Shown here: positions 11,201 through 26,200 of the stretch, one piece after another
How the letters are laid out: the number at the start of each line of letters is the position of its first letter
How positions within the stretch are numbered: position 1 is the stretch's first letter
Assembly (NCBI RefSeq): GCF_963678635.1
Contig: NC_087062.1
Location: 54,510,473 to 54,570,472 of the forward strand
Direction of reading: 5' to 3'
Length of the DNA: 60,000 nt
Origin: Symsagittifera roscoffensis
Lineage: Eukaryota; Xenacoelomorpha; Acoela; Convolutidae
The notes under the pieces: model-generated
Told to the model about the DNA's origin: nothing
Databases searched by the model: none
What the model saw: the letters and a program-made list of their open reading frames with translations, nothing else
Program-made: the position numbers and the translations under genes

Positions 11201-14200
11201 ATGCTTAATTTTTGGGATCCCATTCAGTTCGTCATAAACCGCTTCAACTTTTGGCTAGTTAAGAGGAGTTGATACTTATAAATTGCCACCATGAGTTAGG
11301 TGTAAAAGATTGACTCCGAACTACCATTTAATCAAGGCTTCTGATATCAATTCCAAATTGTTTAATTAAAGCGATGATAAGGTTAAGTGACACAACGCTT
11401 AAACCGGTTGAACCAGAAATGCCTTCATGATTTCTATTGGATTTTACTATTGGCACCGTCTTCGTGACGATGAATACAATGGTTTTTTTTTATTGCAGTG
11501 GTACAACTTCGAGGACAAGAGCAATCTGTCGTGTCCTATCATCAAGGGCATCGTGTGTCTGATGAAGAACCACATGGGCTCTATTGCATTGGGCTCCTTC
11601 ATCATCACCCTCGTCAAGATACCCAGAATGATCCTCATGTACATCGACAAGAAGTGAGTAGTCAGCTGCCACACATTGTACCTGCTAATGATGTATAATT
11701 TTATATAACCTTTATTACACATGCGCAGTGTTGTCTAATACTGCTTTGCAATTTTTGTTCCATCTACGTCTTAATTTTGATTTTTCGCGGTTTGACTTGT
11801 GATTTCTTTTCAAGTTCAGTTCATTTTTTGTTAAAAGGAAGGCGGTTTCTACTATGGAACAGTAAAAGTGTAAAGGTCACGGTAAACATGAGCGACTTCT
11901 AACTTCGAAAATGGAATTTAATCATCAGTTTCCTAGCAAATTACAATGTTAACATATTGATCCAGTTTTCTCAAACTGGGTTAATTTCATGAAAAAATTA
12001 TGAACTATTACACAACGAAGCGTAGTTTATTATTATGAAGAATTTTTTCTCACCTAGATTGCAAATACAAGTGCTCATTCGGTGGGACTTTTGGTATATT
12101 TCAATTTAATCATTTTCAAACTTATTGAAGCATAAACATTTTCATGGCATATGTTGCTGCTTTGTTTTTGGCTATTGTTGGGTCCTGTTCGAAAAAAAAC
12201 ATGTATTATGACAATGTATGGGATTTGTTGTTTTTCGTTTTTTTGCCAAGCTTTTGAAAATTTTGTGCCAAGCACTTTTCGCAGAAATTTCAATTTTTCT
12301 AAAAAACGACTTCACTGATTTTCAAAAAAAAGGTGCCATTGGAAAAACCGGCTGCTCGTCTATGTGCTTGCTCGTTTGGCTAGTCTCTTTTCATTTTATC
12401 TCACGTTCTACGGTCTTCAAAAGTTTCAGTAGGGGATTTTTGGCCTATTTGCTTACACTTGCGAAGCGAAGTGTTTCTAGTACGAACTTTCTTTTTTTTT
12501 TCAAACCAAATCGCAAATATTGCTGCGACTTTTGTTACGACTTAAAGCAACAAAATTGCAAATATTAAATGCACAAGTTTGAGATGACGGTTGCAATCAG
12601 AAGAACAAACCATGGAACTCCCTTTCTGAAACGGCGATTCCGTAAATTCGGTAGAAAAAAAAGAATGGCCTTAAACAAGCCCGTTTTTTGACACTTTAGT
12701 AGTTAATTTTAATTTTTTTTACTGTTCTCAAAAACTACCCGTCTAAATCGTAGATTGAGGGTTTAACCGAAAGCAAAATCAGTTTCGCGAATTTTAGCTG
12801 CGCAAGCTGCTTTGCTATGCGTTTTGAAAAACAAAATTGGTCATAGAAAATGTTAAAAACTAACCTGCTGATTCTGAGGTTGCTACTTCATAAAACAAAC
12901 ATGGTGCTTCGATTTTGATTTCGTAGTCTGTAATACTATGGGCTTCTGATATATTTCTTTTTAATTATAACTGTTTTAGAAATTTTGTCACTCTTCTCGA
13001 AAACTACTGGCTGAATCTATATGTTTAAATGCGAGTGACAGCGATCTCCCATGTTTAAGCATAATAAATTTGCATGTTTAACCTAAATTTTCCTTGTCAA
13101 ATCCAAGATATTGGGTTCAATCGATAGCTCACTTTTTGGTTTCTCCTTTGCATAAGCTGATTACGCCCTAATTTTTGTAGAAAAAAAGTATGGGTCACAA
13201 AATGTCTAAATTTTAGCCGGTTTTTCGAAACTTTGATTTTTCTTGGAGACTTTTCTTCTAAATCTGAGAAAAAAGTTTTGGGCTTAAAAAGTCCTGTGAG
13301 ATAATGGGTTCAATCTGAGATAATGGGTTCAAGTGAAAGAACAAAGGCTTTGAATTTTCACTGCCTTATTTTTGTAGTAGTTTTGCACTAAGAAGTGACA
13401 TTTTGTTTTTGGCTCAACTGGCGTCTTTCAACCTTTTTGTCTGCTCAGTTACTGCTTTGCAAATGGTTTCCCTAAAATTTCTTTGTCAAATCCAAGATAG
13501 AGGGTTGAATCGATAGATCACGTTTTAGTTTCTCCTTTTCATAAGATGATTACGCCCTAATTTTTGTAGAAAAAGAGTATGGGCTCAGAAAATGTCCAAG
13601 TTTTAGCCGGTTTTTCGAACCTTTGAATTTTCTTGGAGACTTTTCTTCTAAATCTGAGAAAAAAGTTTTGGGCTTAAAAAGTCCTGTGAGATAATGGGTT
13701 CAATCTGAGATAATGGGTTCAAGTGAAAGAACAAAGGCTTTGAATTTTCTCTGCCTTATTTTTGTAGTAGTTTTGCAGTAAAAAGTGACAGTTTGTTTTT
13801 GGCTCAATTGGCGTCTACCCACCTATTATCCGCTCAGTTACCGCTTTTAAAATGATTATGACTGCTTATTTAACGACGGTTTTTGTGTTTCTTGAGATTT
13901 TTTTGAAAATGTTGTCTATTTGATGAATGTATGAATTGCAACATGACCTTTTTGCTGTAAATATTGTTTAACAGAATCACTGATTTTTCTGATGGCTTGA
14001 TTTATTACACATGTGCAGCGTAGTGTCATATTACAAAATGCATGGTTCTTTCCCTTCCAAGTCGCTATAAAAATAACTAATCTATTTGTTCGCATTTTTT
14101 GCAGCAATCATATATCTGGTTTACCTTTGATGATAGCATAATATCTTTTTATCAGTTTATTGATGGCTAGAGTTTGAATATTGTTAAGTACCCGGGCGTG

Positions 14201-17200
14201 TGACTCGTTGGAACTAAGGAGGTCAAGGTTGCGAATTCGAACTAGAATTGTTCGTTTTGAAATTATTTTTTCTAGAAAAAAGTTGGTGTGTGTGTATTTT
14301 CTTATTTTTTGTCGGCCTAGTCGCCACAGCATGAATTTTCTAGTAGGTATAAGCAATTGCGGCTCCTTAAAATTTCGAAATTTTTGAAAAATTTGGCTGT
14401 CAATTTTTCACATCTGAAAACCACTGGCATATATTTTTGCGTCGCAAGTGATGCTAAACTCCGCTTCGCCTCTGTTATAAATAACTTCTTTGACTATTAG
14501 CTTTTGATTCATTTTTGTCTATTAGGTTGCAATACTGTTTGTTGTATCGCAATTGTTCCGAAGCTCCACTTCGACACTAAATAACTATTGAAAGGAAGTT
14601 AATGCAGGATTTTTTTTCTGCGAGAATAATAATAAATTTTACTAATAAAAGTTTGATTTGACTAATAAGAGAATAATAAAAGTTTGAATTACTAGCATCC
14701 ATCTTGGTTTAGACTCAAGGGGACAGAGAATGCGGCGGCCAAGGCGGTTCTGAAGTGCATGCAGTGTTTTCTCTGGTGTCTGGAGAAGGTGCTCAAGTTC
14801 CTGAACAAGAACGCCTACATCGTCATCGCCCTCACCGGGAAGTCATTCTGCCCTTCCGCACAACAGGCCAGTCTCATCTCAAATACATACCACTCTACTA
14901 GTTTGGAAAGCAAATAAATGCCTATGTTATAGAAATGCATCGCTCAATTTTCAGTTTTGGAAAATATCTACTTTTGGCCTCTTTTCTTCTCAGTCTCAGT
15001 CCTGTTTTTCTACACAGTTTTAATGCAGTTATTTTTGGCTGATACTGCTCAAAGATCCAGCTTAAGAAGTGAAATAAACATCAAATGAATGTTTTTTTTT
15101 TAATTGACGCAAGATTTTGAAAAGGTCGGCTGAAATGAGGTAAGGTAGTAAGCTTTCTACAGCAGCTTTTCGAGCTGGATCTTTTTAAAGGCTTGATCTT
15201 TTGATTAGGTACTTTGTTTGAAGGTTTACTAGGCAGGTGCTGTTAAATTTGTTTATGTAATAATACTTAATTGTCTTTCATTGTTTCGGGTCTTCAACGA
15301 CGTCATATATTATTTTTGACTACAACTAATCCATTGCTCCATTTTTTTTTGTCGGAAACTAAGGTTGATACTGGAGGCGCCGAGATTGTTTCATTCCCAC
15401 GAGTGACTTGTCTTTGTGCATTGCTCTAATTTTGTGGTATAAATCTCATTTTAGTTATGCACGTTCTCTTCAAGTAAGACTTGGTCAAAAAATAAAATAG
15501 CTTATTTTTTTAATTTAAACGTTGACTCAACTAATACATTCAAAAACATACGTTTAATACTTAGCAACACCAGCATTATTCTAGCTGTAGCTTGAGCTCA
15601 CAGGATTATTACGAAGATAGGCCATCGGTTATCGATTGCGGTTAATAAGTTAGTTATTGTCGTCGAATTTGAGTGTTGTATCAATTGAAAATGCCGGGAT
15701 CAGTTTCTGTTGCGACGAAGAAACGTGAGGCACATCAGAAAGCGGAGGTGCTGTGTAAAGAGACTAGTCTGACTAGCCACGAATGCGAGTTGCTGATCAA
15801 ATTCATGCAGACAAATTGCAAGCCAGGCACGGACAGGTTGGATAAAATGAAGCTGAGAGATATCTTGATCGAGCACTTTGAGTTCACCGATTCGATCTTG
15901 ATGGACCAGGTGTTCAAGACGTTCGACACTGACTCGGACGGGTTTCTGACTATAGATGAGTGGGTGAAGGGGATGAGTGTTTTTCTGAGGGGAAGTACTG
16001 CAGATCAGTCGCAGTTCTGCTTCAAGACATACGATATGAAACTGGAGGGATCACTCACAAGGTGTGTATTAGCTGTAATTACATTATCACTGGTGTTTGA
16101 AATCTTCCTTTTTCCGAGCGGTTGATTAAGTTGTGCTCATTATTTAAAGGTGAGTTGTTGGGGCTAACTTTAAACCAACTAAAAATATATATTTTCCTCA
16201 AAACATTATTTCAACGTAGATTATGGCTTTTTTCTGACCTTCAACTTGCTTGAGTTTCCTTAGCAATTGTGACTACAGTAAGCATCTTGAAAAAATTTCA
16301 CCAAAATGCTTTTTTGTTTACTGCAAAGTGTTTTTCCAGGGACGTGATGTTTACACTGCTGAAGAGTTGTCTGGCGGATAGGGGAGCTCAGGAGTTGGGT
16401 GAGGATGACCCGGAGGAGGGTGTGAAAGACCTAATCGAAACAGTTCTCAAGAAAATGGACATTGACAAAGTGAGTATTGCACTATTATACAGCACTGATA
16501 AAATTTTTAAAATTATTACTTTTTCCTTTTAATTTTACATTAGCGAAATTTTTTGCGATGTTGAGTTAAAAAGGCTTCATTATACCTATACTCGTTTGAT
16601 CCAAGGATGTGCGTATCCTCTATTTTTATATATACAATTTTTACTCTAGCAATCAGCGTAGTGTATTAATCGAACCTTCTTTTTTGTTAAGCGAACTCGC
16701 GAATAAAAGTGTTCACCTTTTTGGTGGCTCTTTTGCTTTAATCATGATCTAGCATGGGAATTTTCATAGCATCTGTTCTCTGCTTTACTTGTGGCTAGTG
16801 TTTGTGAGTTATTAAGCGTTCGTGGCTGAGGTGTTAGTGCGTGAGATGCATAATATTTAGGTCGCAGATCGAATCCGTAGCCTATCCGATTTCTTAGTAA
16901 TTCGAGGCTTGTTTCTACTTTTTCATTCCACTCAATAGAGCTGCTTTCTGCCGTCTTTGCGAATTGAAGCTTCACCTCTGTGTAGAACAACTTTTTGAAA
17001 TTTTTTGTCGTGTTATCTTTTTCTTTCTAGTCACGGGAAAGCAGTGAACACAGCCGTCCTAAGTTTTATCGCTTGCCTTAATCAAATTAGTTCGAAATAT
17101 ATTTTTTATCTGAGTGCAAAAAACTCCGGTTTTTTCTTGTTTTCCTCAAGTTTCTTTTGTTTAGCTTGAGGTTGTCAAGTTATCTTCAAAGAAAATTGAA

Positions 17201-20200
17201 TGTTATAGAGAATAGCTGGATCGTGCTTAAACTATTTCGAAGTGGAAAATATTATCTAATTTGCAGTTTTTTTTCCTGTGAATATAAAATATTATGTATT
17301 TTTTGCAATATGAATCATTTTTGCGCATGCGAATTAAATTTCGAACCAAAGCAGCAAATAAAACCGCTGTTTCTGGTGGTAAGTTAGAATCAGGAGGCTG
17401 CTTTGGCAGTATAATGCCATGTGCTATGGCATTTCATTTGTAACGAGATAACACTTGTAATGATTCATCGATTTGATTCATCGACTTTTTGATTCATCGA
17501 TTGCAGCAAAAAAAGCTATTTGTTTTTTTTTTCGACCGTACAATTATAAGATTTTTTCAAAAGTTTTTTCGCGAAACTGTTTATTTTTCGCGAAATTTTT
17601 GAAAAGCATAAAATATGCAAAACTTGGCTTTTCTCTTTCCAATTTATTGCATGCAAATTTAGTGTGGTTGACTTTAGGTTATTACATTCCAAATTAATAC
17701 ATGCAAAGTTTTTTTTGTAGTTTCCAAGCTCATGATTATTTTGCGGATTTAGCTCTTGTGTTTGAGAAGCTGAAGCTTCGCCTTTGTGTGAAATATATTG
17801 CAATATGAAATATATTGCAATTCTGAGGCTCAATTTTACCATTTTGTCTGTGTTTGCTAAGTGCAGATTGTCCTCTATTTTTATGGCGTTTAGTTCGTTT
17901 TTTTTTAGTTCTGATACATGACTGCTCGTATCAAGGCAAAGTCCTGAATGTTCCGATTTTAGTTTAATATTTATGGAGTGATTTGAATTAGAATAATTGA
18001 TGAAATTTTCGAAATTAACAATGTCATTTCTTTCTTACTTGTTTTTATGGCGTTTAGTTTGCTGCTTTAGTTCTAATAGAAGTTTGCTCGTCTCAGGGCA
18101 AAGCCCTGAATGTTCCTACTGTATTTTAATTTCGATGGAATCATCTCACACGCTTTGTAAAGTACGAAGTGATATATTTCGCATCTAGCAAAGTATTAAA
18201 TAGACAATAGAGCATGCCTCAATCCAATTTGAAACTATTTCTTAGATGGATTCGCTTACCCGTTTATCTTTTCTCATGCTTTGGTAATACGTTAAATGTT
18301 CCGCGTTAATTATCCAAAATAGGTTATCTTTAAACCCTAATTTAACGAAAAATGATCACTGGTGAATTATTTTTTTTTAAATTGAGCTCAGGACAACAAT
18401 GCTTTTCGAGTGATATAAAAAAAATTGTCAAAATTTGCTTATTGAAAAGTCGAAGTTTGTCGGGAGAACAAAACCATGAGCAAATATTCCGTCATTTTCT
18501 TCGAAAAATGGCGAAACAATACGATCAAAATTTTTCCATTTTAAGCCATTTACGTATATAAACTATATATTACTATATATAAGGCTAATATAAGCCCTTT
18601 ACTGTCACTTTTTTGCAGGATACGAAAGTTGGCTTTGACGACTACAAATCCTCTTGTGAGAAGGAGAGATTGCTGCTAGAGTTCCTGGGAAAAGTACTGC
18701 CAGAAAACAGACAAGTGAACAATTTCTTCAACTATCTCGAACATTGCAGGTTCTACGAATGAAGCAACAATAAAGAAGACCAATGAAGCAATACTGTCTT
18801 CATTAAATACACTCATTTTTCGATAGAGCAGTTTAGTCGTTGAAATTGATCCTCATTGCAGAAATTATTTCTCTGACTAATGTGCTGTCATTTGTAAACT
18901 ATAGTATGTAAATTTTGATTCAAACGTGGGGCAAAGTTAGAACAATAGAATGATCAGTTCGAACTGGTTAAATTCTCGGTCAATATGTAGAGGACTGTCA
19001 GTTAGAAGTTGATTTAACTTTCCCGACAGCAATTGCAGTTCAACTTTTACAGTTAGGTTTAGGAAATGGATAAGTAGGTCATCAATTGGCAGCTTCTCTC
19101 TGAAACGGCTATATCGACTGCCAATAATTATACTGGTAATCTTACCAACACTACTGCTATTAAAGGCAGTTTAATCTATTTGCTCGTGTCCATGTACTTT
19201 GAACAGAAAATAATGCTTATAAATCAAAGCAGCGTGTCTAAACCTGTCATGTTAAGGCTACATGTCTTTCAAAACATTTGAAATTAGAGATCGTGTTTTC
19301 ATGCGTTCTGTTTGTAAAAATTTAAAATGGTCAAATTGACTATGCTATGAAAGATTGACATATGCTCCAAAATTCGCAAGAAAAATCACTGTCACTTTCA
19401 CCATGTTAAATTGAAGAGCCAAAAAAAATCAAATTTACATGCGTAGAAAACTGATGACTTTTATACTGTGTGCTTTTCCAATTCTATGCCCCAACCCCAA
19501 TCTCGTGCTTTCATTCCTAAATTCAAATATGAGTCTGATACGAATGACACTGCAATTAAAATCATTGTCTGTCGTGAAATATTGTGTTTTAAGGCGCACA
19601 GAAAATTCGGCCAAAGACAATTCAGCCAATTTGAAATTCAGACAATTCAGCCAGAAATATACAGGCATTGGAATTGGAGTTATTTCTTGGTTTAAGGTCG
19701 CAACACCTCTGTTGGCAAGCTCGCAACACGTTGGCGCGACTGCGGCGGTCACCATTATTGGTTGAATTGTCTTAGGCTGAATTCTCTGCATACTTTGAAT
19801 TGAATTTCAAATCGGCTGAATTGTCTCGACGCGGTGTTTTAAATGAAAGAGCGCCTTGAGCCCAGCTGGTTTTTGAATGTAAAAGGTGAATTGGTGAGAA
19901 CACCGTGATTGATTTTGAATTTAAAAAATAGGTTTCGTTTTCACGAAGATCACAAAATTCACCAAACTAATTGTATTTCGGGCTCTTTTAGTTTCCTATC
20001 CAACCCAATTTATGGTGTGATGAGTAGTTTTCTGAGGTTAATTATGAATTTGTAGTTTTCTCGCGTGTGTTTACGAAGTGCTGCTTCGCCTCTGTGTTTA
20101 GTAAGATTCATACTCATATAAAGGTCTTGGTGATTTTTTTTCAGGAAAAAGTCATTAAATTTGTTTCACGTTGAATTTTGATTTTTAGCGATTTAACGTC

Positions 20201-23200
20201 GGAGTTTTTTAATATTCAGTCCATTTCCTTGGTTGAAAGGAATAAAAATCCACAACTGAACAGCAAAAATGTAAAAGCCGCGAAATTAAAGTCGAATTTA
20301 ATTTTTAGATATCCAAGCGGAATAGAAACTTCCTCTATTCATCCAGTTTTCTCACACTGAGTTGATTTTATCAAACTGTCAGTCATAAGTTGTTCTTGAA
20401 ATTCAAACAGCTTCAAATCATTAATTGCTTTAGAAATTCAAAGAGCTTTAAAGTCATATATTTTTTACTATGAAATTCGAAAGCTGAATTTTTTTAAAAA
20501 TCAGTCAGTTTTTTCTGTTTCTTGGCATTCATTGACTCTTTTCCAACTGCCTGTTAGCTATGTTCTTTGCTTTTTTCACTTTTGGAATCTTTGAGAGCTA
20601 GTTTTTGCCGTTTGTGCTTGTGTTTGTGAAAACGTTGCATCGCCTCTGTGTCAAATTTGAAATGGAAAATCGATTTCATCAGATACATGTCGGATAGTTC
20701 ATTGTGGTTTGTGGCTCATGTCACCCCAAGCACTGCTACAGATTTTGTAAAATACATTGAAATTGGCTAAAACTGCAAATCACAAACGAGAGTTAAACAT
20801 CAATGTTGTTACACTTTACACTTTAACAAGTGTTAATGAACTTAGTGAAGATACTTTTTTAAAAGTTCTTCTTAACTTATTTACTAAAAAGAAATCACGT
20901 TCCGCTTCCGCTCTATATTCCGTTGATATATTTTTTTCGAATGTTTTACGCTGTCAGTGGATTGTCTCTAACTGTCAGTTGGGAATAGCATGCTACTAGC
21001 GGAAAAAATTAAGACTCTTCATGTCGCTTTGCTATGTGTTTAATTTTTGTTCTGACTTTCGAAGAAAACGGAATATTTATGCTCGGTGTGTTTTTTTTAA
21101 TCAGTCAATTTTCGGTGGTCGAAATAGTTTTAAACGAAATTTTTAAGGCCCATTTAAGATATCGATTTTTTAAGCCTATTGATGATATCGAAAGATATTT
21201 GACAATTTGGCCATGCTCTGGACTAATTTATGCGTTTTCGAAGATTTTCTTCATTGCTGAAAGCGTAACGCGAGTTATTTACACGTGGCGAATTTTCCCG
21301 CACAACAAAATTGTTCCAAATTAAACTGAGACAAGGTAATTAGTCGTATTAGTTTCGTATCACTCAAATTTTTACTCTGGACCTTTGATAATGACTAAAG
21401 TATATAGTTTCTGAATATTTTCTTTTCCGAAAAATCTTTCGATATGGGTTAAGGGACAGTCGGAACATTCATGGCTTTTTATTGATATACGAGCAGTCTT
21501 GTTTAAGTTGATTCATTCATGTAACTTAAGAAATTAGTTTCGAAAGTGTATTTTCTTCAGAGTTCCTAGCGAATAAAAAAATTACGCACAGACCCAGTTT
21601 TCTCTAATTCGTCTATTTTTATGGTTAATTTTTTTTTGAATTTGGTAAGAAAAAAGTACCAAGCACAAAATAATTTTCAATTTGAAATAGCTTTGAATTG
21701 ATGTTATTTTCTTTTAATCACTTGAGACTCAAGGAACGTAGTGAAGACTCTTATAATGGTGATTTTTTTTCAGGAAAACTTGTTCCCTCTCCAATTTCAT
21801 TTCAAGTATTTAAAGGAAGGTAAACTCCACTATCGAACAGCAAATTATAAAGGTCACAAACATATGATCAGCGTCTAGTTTCGAAAATATATTTTAATTT
21901 TCAGATTTTCCAGCAGATTTTCCGGCTCGGTTTAGTTTTTTAATTTTTTTTTCGATTTTTTTGTTTGTTCGGTTTATGCTCAATCGGCTTAGTGGCATTG
22001 TGTTGCATCCTTGGTTGAGCGGAAAATTATCCTATGAATTTGATTATTTTTAGTGTTATTTTGTATTTTTTTGAAAGTGTATTAGTTTTTTTGAATTTTT
22101 TTTTTATTCAACGGGTATCAACTCAATAATTGTTCGTTTTATTCCGCTGTTTCTTTGCAAATGGAACTTTGAATTTTCTTATTTGTCATGTTTTTTTAAA
22201 AAAGGAGTCTTTTTTCAAGACAAAGATACAAAATAATGAAAATTTTGGTAGATCTAACTTTTCTCGATAAGTTGGTAGATCTAACTTTTCTCGATATTCA
22301 AAACTCTTTTATCTCGACTTCGCGGATTTTGTCCGAGTTTCTATTTGCTAGTTTGTCATGCTATCTTTCTGTTATATCGCAAGCGGTGCGAAGCTCTTCT
22401 ATGTTTGGTGTTCAGTTTTTTTTCTGTTTCCTTGCGTCCATTGACTCTCTTTACACGAGCCTAGCGTAGTGTAATAGTACGATGCAGTTTTTTTTCCTAA
22501 CCTTAGTAGCAAATTTGGTGGCACTTTTCAAACGGTTGGCTCTATTAGCAGTTTACTGCCAAGTGCTTTGACTTTTGATTAGTAATAGGCTAACAGAGTT
22601 AATGGTTTTTCAATTCTTCAATTGAACGAAAAAAGCTATTTGTTCCATACAACAGTATAATAATTTAAATCCTTTATCAGAAAGCTTACAACTTGATTTA
22701 CTTGGCGAGGTTTTTGAAATGCAAAATTTATTCGCATTTTGGTTTAATACATGCTAATTTATTACATGCAACGTTAGTGTGGTTGTCTTTAGTTTATTAC
22801 ATTCCAAATTATTGCATGCAGAGTTTTTGTGCATTTTAAAGCTCCTGAATGTTTGCCGCTTTCTCGCTCGTGTTTGCAGAGCTGCAGATTCGCCTCTGTA
22901 TCCAACTCTAAGTTGGTTATGTTTTCGGCTCGTCGACACTTCCAGATTTCTGTTGGAAAAAATTGTTTTCAGCAGCCCTATCGTTTGTAAATTGTCATGC
23001 TAAATAAATCTAAAAGCAACAAATATCCATCGAAGGTTGTTAAATGAGTAAAACTGCAAATCAATTGACCTTTCTTTTTTCCCTTTTATCCGTTAGCAAT
23101 TGACCATATTTAATCATTGTTTCACAGTGACCAGCCCTTTGATTTTCTTACTGCCCAAAAAAGATGGGCTCTTAGCTTTTAACAACGGCTAGTGTGACAA

Positions 23201-26200
23201 ATGATTACATAAGCATACAAGAGATTCATAATTACCCTTGCGATAAGCAAAGTTATTGCAATCTGGCACTAGAGTTTTTTCCCGTAAATAACAGGACTCA
23301 TCTCTAGTGGTGGCTTGTTTCATAATTTATTCAATTTTTTATTCGTTCGCGGCCCACAGCCTGGTGGTAACGAATATGCCTGGGACGCAAAGGTCTTGGA
23401 TTGGAATCTGACCAGGAAATTTTTTCAAACTGGAAATTTTCTGTTTTAAATATAGATGTAGTCCAATTGTTTGTCTGCTTATGTTTTGTCGGCTTAGTTT
23501 CCACATCTTGAAATCTTTTTTTTGCTGCGCGTATTTTTAATGTTGCTTTTACTGCTTGATTTTTTCCTGCTATTTGAAACTTTACTTGCCTTGACTTCGA
23601 ATTTCCTTTTTTTGCTTAAAATTTTTTTTCAGTTTAAATTATTTCGATCTATTGTTTAACGATTTAGTGACCGAATTTAGCGTCGTTTCAAAGGAAAAAC
23701 ATATTTAACGCTCCCTTGAGCACCTTTTATATTGGTTGTATTTTTACCGCTCGGTTTGTTGAATTTTTTTTCGGCTTGATAGGTTTCGGCTTGTTTATAG
23801 CGGCTTTTTTGCTTCATTAGATGCTCAAAAAAAATTTTGTCTGCCTGTATGTGCTTCGAGGGAAAGGGGATTGTAAACATTTTCAATTAGTTTTGAATTT
23901 ATTTAAAAATTTGGCTGGAAGAGTTTTCGCTGTAGTGTTTTCAACTTTGTCGCCGCCTGGTTAATTTTGTTCCGATGCTGATTTTGCGTTCTATTTTTTC
24001 GCCATGTTCTTTCACAACTATCTTCATTCATTTTAATAGACCTAGTTGTATCGCAAGTGGCGCTAAGCTCAGCTTCGCCTCTGTGTGTATAGATAGTTTC
24101 GAAACATTTTCCTTCGACCAAAACAGTCTCACGCGAGGATATTTTTCAATACCGTCAAATTACTATAATTTTCCTGAAATTTTCAGAGTTTCAGAATTCA
24201 AAAAATTCAGCAGAAAGGAAAGTACTAGTTTAATTGTTTGGTCCCTCAAAAAAACGGTGGTCCCTAAAAAAAACGAGGTACAGTATGCGGCTAATTCTAA
24301 CAGTAAGCATTTTTATTTCTCTATATTAATGTCACAACGGGCTTCGTTAGCCTGGCGGGTACGAATTTGGTTTCCAACCCCAAGGTGTAGGTTTAAATTC
24401 CGTGCTGGCTGTCCTTTGTAGAAAATGGGCGAGACCAGTCATCTAAACTAGTTTTGTCACGGGACCAAACAAGTAAACTAGTACCGAACAAAAAAGATGA
24501 TATATGCGACTCAAAGAGAAGGAAAGAGTTGACTCATAATCTCACTTGATTTCAGCTACCAATCTTTGCAAAAAGCCAATCTAATTAAAATGAAATTAGC
24601 AAGTTTTTAATTACGAGTAGTTACTTTTGTTGTCGCTTGTGAATTTTCGATCTCAGAAAATAACGGCTCTTGTTCTCCATCAGCATCACCCCCCCCCCCC
24701 CCACATAACTCCCAAACCCCTATATCAAAACTTCAAAAGGTAAAGCCAAAGTAACGATTGTCGGCTATTACAAACGTCAATTAGTGGAGTTGAACCGCTC
24801 GAATGTTGGTCTTATCCCTGGCTGGAAGTATGTTGACTAATTTCTAATGAATATTGTTTTAGGCAGTGGTGATTCTGGTTAGCAATGCGTTGCGGGTGGC
24901 TGCCCTGAATACTATCGGCACCTTCGTCATCTTCCTGTGCAAGGCAGGAGTGTCTGCCATCGTGGCCGCCATAGGACTCATCTGGTTCAAGGTCAGTCAC
25001 TAATTCTATCGTGACTAGTGAAGCAGATGTGAGCTTAGGATGTTTAGAATCGATGTTTAAAATCAATAATGCTAACTTCTAATTGAAAGCAAGTAGCTTT
25101 AATTACGTCCTCAGACATTTGGACAAATTTGTATTCACGCTACAGTGCTGATTTAAATTAACCGGACAAAAGCGTTAAACTTGAATTTAAAACGCGTTTT
25201 TCTCAAATTGGGTTGAGTTTAGGTGAAAGCTTATGAAGACAAAACTTGCTTAAAATTTTAGCAGAATTAATATGGCGTAATTTGTTTTGCGAAATTCGGG
25301 CCCAAAATTTTACTCCAAAAATGGGTCATTTTGGCTTTTTTAGTTAATAGAAAATTACGTCAAAAGTACCCAGTCGATCACAGACATAATTATATCAAAG
25401 TGAGCCCCTTACGTAGTCCAACAAACTTTCAGAAGGCTATATTCTCCAAAAAAAAATCGCAAACCGTTTAAAAATTGTTTTTAAATAAAAAGTTGGTATT
25501 TTATATAGTAATAACGACCTTTTTTGTCTATCAAACAAAAATAAATAAACTTATACAATGGTTTGGACAAGATACCCTTCTTACAGTTTGTTGGGCTACG
25601 TATTGTGCTCACTTTGATATTATTATGTCTGTGATCGACTGGGTTCTTTTGGCGTAATTTTCTATCAACTAAGAAAAGCCAAAATGACCCATTTTTGGGG
25701 TAAAATTTTGGGCCCGAATTTCGAAAAACAATTACACCATATTAATTCTGCTAAAATTTTAAGCAATTTTTGTCTTCATAAGCTTTCACCTAAACTCAAC
25801 CCAATTTGAGAAAATGCGTTCACCTAAACTCAACCCAATTTGAGAAAATTTTAAGCTTAGCTCGTTTTGTCCGGTTAATTTAAATCAGCACTGTATGATT
25901 TATTGAGACAATTTCAGTTTGAGAAGTGAGTTCAATCTAGGGGAGGGTTCTCATGCTTGAAGGACCGAATGCTTGAAAAGTTTCAACCAATCAAAATCGC
26001 TAAGCGTTCCTATTGGCTAAATGCCTTTCTCAGAAAATCGAAGTCAATATTAACAGAAAATGTTTCAAATCAATGGAAAATAATCAAAAATATTACAAAT
26101 TGCGAGTTACAACCGCAATACTATTCAGATAAACATCATAATTTATGAGTTCGGGTTCATAAGAATTTTTTGAGTCTTGAAAACTCACCTGCTTATTATC

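Larger units (their letters stand above)
16470..18618. other. Calaxin intron 2, repeat-bearing
   Basis: 2.1 kb without exons. It holds a tRNA-like SINE head near 16816, hairpin repeats near 16965 and 17765, and the family D tandem copies at 17881-18150. Confidence 0.6.
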
